A program made the position numbers and the translations under genes. Shown here piece by piece: positions 61,566 through 64,000 of a stretch of DNA of 64,000 nt. Numbering within the stretch: the stretch's first letter is position 1; the number at the start of each line of letters is the position of its first letter. Source of the DNA: Formosa sp. Hel3_A1_48 (GTDB lineage: Bacteria > Bacteroidota > Bacteroidia > Flavobacteriales > Flavobacteriaceae); the NCBI RefSeq assembly GCF_001735715.1, contig NZ_CP017259.1, positions 1,733,501-1,797,500 of the forward strand. The letters are read 5' to 3'. The notes beneath the pieces were generated by a model. It did not search any database and had not been told where the DNA came from. It saw only the letters and a list, made by a program, of their open reading frames with translations.

Positions 61566-64000
61566 TTATTCATCTAATCTAATTATTTTAACAGCTTTAA
61601 AAGGAGAGAGGTTAATTCTCTCACTTTGTTTTTGGAATTTATCCCAATCGGATTCAAAAAATAAGTTAACTTGATTAAGCGCTTTATTTAAAGCTGATTT
61701 TGCATTTTCAATTAGAGTTTGTTCTGTGCTAGTGACTCCATTTTGTCGAGTACTCACATAGTAATTCGCTGTGCCTAACCGCTCTAAAACCGATACATTT
61801 GGATCTGATGTAATCCCTTGGCGTTCATCTACCTTACCAAAAAAGAGTACCAAGAGTTCTTCAATTTTACTTTTAATCTGTTCCGTTTCTTCTATTTCTT
61901 GTGTAAACCCTTTTTCATCGGTTTCTTTTAATGATTTCATAAACGTTTCTGCAATTTTTTTACTTTGCACCAATTGTTGGGTAGCTTCTGTTGCCTTAGA
62001 AAGGTAAGATTCTAAGCGTTTTGATGTCAGATAAATAGCTCTTTGAGCTTCGTCGTTAACGTTTAATCTGGGGTCGTTTTCTACTCTAATAGATGTCTCG
62101 GAGCTTAAGTTTCCATAATTTAATACTGCTTTGTATGTTCCTTTTAGAACCCGAGTTCCTGAAGGTTCTTTTTTTGTTTTAGTAGTGGCTTTTGTAGGAT
62201 ATTCAACTCCCTTTTCGTCCATGTACCATGTCCAATATTTAACACCATTTTCCTTAGGAACTTTTTGTTTTAAAGTCCGTATAAGTCGTTCTTGATCAAA
62301 AATTTGAAGTTTTAGTGTATCCCATTGTACCAAAGTATCTCTTTTTTCTTCAGACTTTGAATTGAAGTAATAAGCAAAACGTGCTCCATAACCCCTATTG
62401 GTTCCATGATACAGTGCGTCCCCACCAAAACGACTTCCTGTAGGCTGTTGATAGGCTGCCATGTAAGCTGTTGGAGGCTCAAAAAGGTTTATGTGTTCCT
62501 TAGTAGCCTCAGTATTTTTGGCAAATTGTCTTAAAGGTCTTATATCATCCAATATCCAAGCTGCGCGACCAAATGTTCCAATTATCAAATCATCTTCTCT
62601 TGGGTGAATCACTAAATCTTTTACTGAAACTGTTGGAAAACCATTAGTCCATTTGGTCCATTCATTTCCTGCATCTATAGAGATATACAGCCCATCATCT
62701 GTGCCTAAAAACATCAAATTTGGTTCTTTTTCGTCTTCAATAATGCAAAGCGCGTAACTTTCTGTGTCATCTTTATCTACAATGCGTTTCCATGTTTTAC
62801 CATAATTAGTTGTTCGGTAAGCATAGGGCGTGTAATTGAATCTTCTATAGTCATTAGCCACCAATAATGCTTCACCTTTCTTGGTTTTGGATGCTTTGAT
62901 TTGGGTAATCCAACTGCCTTTAGGGAGATCTTTAATATTTTTAGTAACTTCAATCCAATCGTTTCCACCATCTCTAGTGTAATGTATACGGCCGTCATCA
63001 GTTCCAATCCAGAGCATATTCTTTTCCACTATTGAGGGCTCTATAACTAGAATTGTGCAATGATTTTCAGCACCTGTGGCATCCATAGTGAGCCCTCCAC
63101 TTTCATGTTGTCTAAGTTTTTTCGGGTCATTTGTTGTTAAATCGGGTGAAATAATACTCCATGTTTCGCCCTTATCAGTTGATTTATGTACAAATTGACT
63201 TCCAAAATACAATGTGCTATTGTCATTTGGGTCAATGTTAATGGCAGCATTCCAGTTGAATCTTAATTTGATGTCAGGGTTGGGGTGGGTTGGTCGAACA
63301 GTATAATTGTTACCTGTTTTCCAGTCGTAGCGACTGACAAACCCTTGCTGACTCATAGACCATCCATAGCGTGAATTGTCAGGGTCTGGAACAACATCAA
63401 AGCCATCTCCAAAGCTGATTTCTTGCCAATAGGAATTACGAATCCCTTGATCGCGCCAAACATAAGCCGGTCCGCGCCAAGAACCGTTGTCTTGCATTCC
63501 ACCATAAACATTGTAAGGAATTTCGTCATCAACACTGATGTGATAAAATTGAGCAACTGGTAAGTTACCAATAAAACGCCAAGTACTGCCTCCATCTTTG
63601 GAGATGTTTAATCCTCCATCATTACCATCAATCATAAAATTTCCATTTTCGGGATGAATCCACCATGCATGATGATCAGGGTGAACCCCGTTAGATACTC
63701 CATAGGCTGGCATCAGTTGTTTGAAACTTTTACCACCATCTTCACTTACATTTACATAGGTGAAGATTGAATAAATTCTATTTTCATTTTTTGGGTCTAC
63801 ATATAAGTCAGCATAATAAAATGGGCGATTACCAATTTCATCCATATTTTCACTAACTTTTTCCCATTTATGCCCCCCATCTATACTTTTGTAAAGTCCA
63901 TTCTTTTTAGCTTCAACCAAAGCATAAACGATTTGAGGCTTATTCGGCGCAATTGCTAAACCAATACGTCCTAAATCTCCTTCAGGCAACCCGTCTTGAG
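61566..64000 (-). CDS. Asp-box (BNR/VPS10-like) repeat exported protein, 5' end outside the window
   Basis: The frame is open to the right edge of the window (residues QDGLPEGDLG just before the TTG at 63989), so the true start is outside. About 810 residues are seen. At least seven Asp-box (SxDxGxxW) repeats occur, for example SIDGGHKW, SEDGGKSF, SKDGGSTW, STDKGETW, TRDGGNDW and SIDAGNEW. The C-terminal 250 residues are helical. Related Bacteroidota proteins are called glycosyl hydrolases or sortilin-like; the catalytic activity is not shown. Confidence 0.88.
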   Translation of the reverse strand, partial: QDGLPEGDLGRIGLAIAPNKPQIVYALVEAKKNGLYKSIDGGHKWEKVSENMDEIGNRPFYYADLYVDPKNENRIYSIFTYVNVSEDGGKSFKQLMPAYGVSNGVHPDHHAWWIHPENGNFMIDGNDGGLNISKDGGSTWRFIGNLPVAQFYHISVDDEIPYNVYGGMQDNGSWRGPAYVWRDQGIRNSYWQEISFGDGFDVVPDPDNSRYGWSMSQQGFVSRYDWKTGNNYTVRPTHPNPDIKLRFNWNAAINIDPNDNSTLYFGSQFVHKSTDKGETWSIISPDLTTNDPKKLRQHESGGLTMDATGAENHCTILVIEPSIVEKNMLWIGTDDGRIHYTRDGGNDWIEVTKNIKDLPKGSWITQIKASKTKKGEALLVANDYRRFNYTPYAYRTTNYGKTWKRIVDKDDTESYALCIIEDEKEPNLMFLGTDDGLYISIDAGNEWTKWTNGFPTVSVKDLVIHPREDDLIIGTFGRAAWILDDIRPLRQFAKNTEATKEHINLFEPPTAYMAAYQQPTGSRFGGDALYHGTNRGYGARFAYYFNSKSEEKRDTLVQWDTLKLQIFDQERLIRTLKQKVPKENGVKYWTWYMDEKGVEYPTKATTKTKKEPSGTRVLKGTYKAVLNYGNLSSETSIRVENDPRLNVNDEAQRAIYLTSKRLESYLSKATEATQQLVQSKKIAETFMKSLKETDEKGFTQEIEETEQIKSKIEELLVLFFGKVDERQGITSDPNVSVLERLGTANYYVSTRQNGVTSTEQTLIENAKSALNKALNQVNLFFESDWDKFQKQSERINLSPFKAVKIIRLDE

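Noticed and set aside
63989-64000. A start codon (TTG) for the Asp-box protein at 63989
   Set aside because: The frame continues without a stop to the window edge, and the residues there look internal; the gene is cut by the window.

Overview
The window is an AT-rich stretch of a Bacteroidota chromosome, almost certainly family Flavobacteriaceae. The evidence is consistent across it: promoters of the TTG / TAnnTTTG type, almost no Shine-Dalgarno sequences before genes, frequent TTG starts, a bacillithiol gene (bshA), a probable sulfonolipid gene pair, and families largely confined to this phylum (DUF4834, YfhO, BatA, a LETM1-related protein). Genes are tightly packed and no intergenic gap exceeds about 220 bp. 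I see no rRNA, tRNA, CRISPR array, insertion sequence or prophage.

Layout. 1-8 kb: a conserved unknown, a SIMPL protein, a GH3/serine-hydrolase fusion with bshA, then aroC and a dicarboxylate/amino-acid symporter. 8-12 kb: ORF6N protein, DCC thiol oxidoreductase, MutS2 without an Smr domain, and divergent ung. 12-15 kb: a coupled minus-strand run of 2OG-Fe(II) oxygenase, SUI1 factor, nucleoside phosphorylase and a cytosolic binding-protein-fold protein. 15-18 kb: fused alpha/beta 2-oxoacid dehydrogenase E1 and a sterol-desaturase-like protein. 18-21.6 kb: fumC-hutI-hutG. 21.7-23.5 kb: a 57-residue membrane protein with its own promoter and terminator, then prfB (programmed +1 frameshift) and arsC. 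23.5-31.3 kb: threonine aldolase, a prolyl-oligopeptidase-family lipoprotein, the cysteate synthase / cysteate acyltransferase pair, a YghO-like acyltransferase and an outer-membrane beta-barrel. 31.4-36.4 kb: DUF4834, YfhO and a glycosyltransferase, then an exported repeat protein. 36.5-41.5 kb: uvrA, an ECF sigma factor with a structured leader followed by a 47-residue ORF, nth and divergent bcp. 41.5-51 kb: a conserved unknown, an MBL hydrolase with a small coiled-coil protein, an esterase / Tic20-like / dihydroorotase-like / BatA run, and a GT2 / S10 peptidase / DUF2007 run. 51-57.4 kb: DUF4442, a 16-copy octamer repeat, a small conserved protein, oxyR, an M3 peptidase, a cyclophilin lipoprotein, a CoA-type Nudix hydrolase and an acyltransferase. 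57.4-64 kb: a minus-strand run of an Asp-box repeat protein (cut by the window end), sodC, LETM1-related, DUF1456, DUF1684, ECF sigma factor and candidate anti-sigma.

Most of the window is core genome: DNA repair (mutS2, ung, uvrA, nth), redox defence (bshA, bcp, oxyR, sodC), histidine catabolism, and surface lipid and glycan synthesis. The points most worth following up are the sulfonolipid locus with a neighbouring candidate N-acyltransferase, an ECF sigma mRNA whose start codon lies in an 11-bp inverted repeat, the retained prfB frameshift signal, a dihydroorotase homologue without its metal ligands, the AAATCACT array, and two unlisted small proteins.
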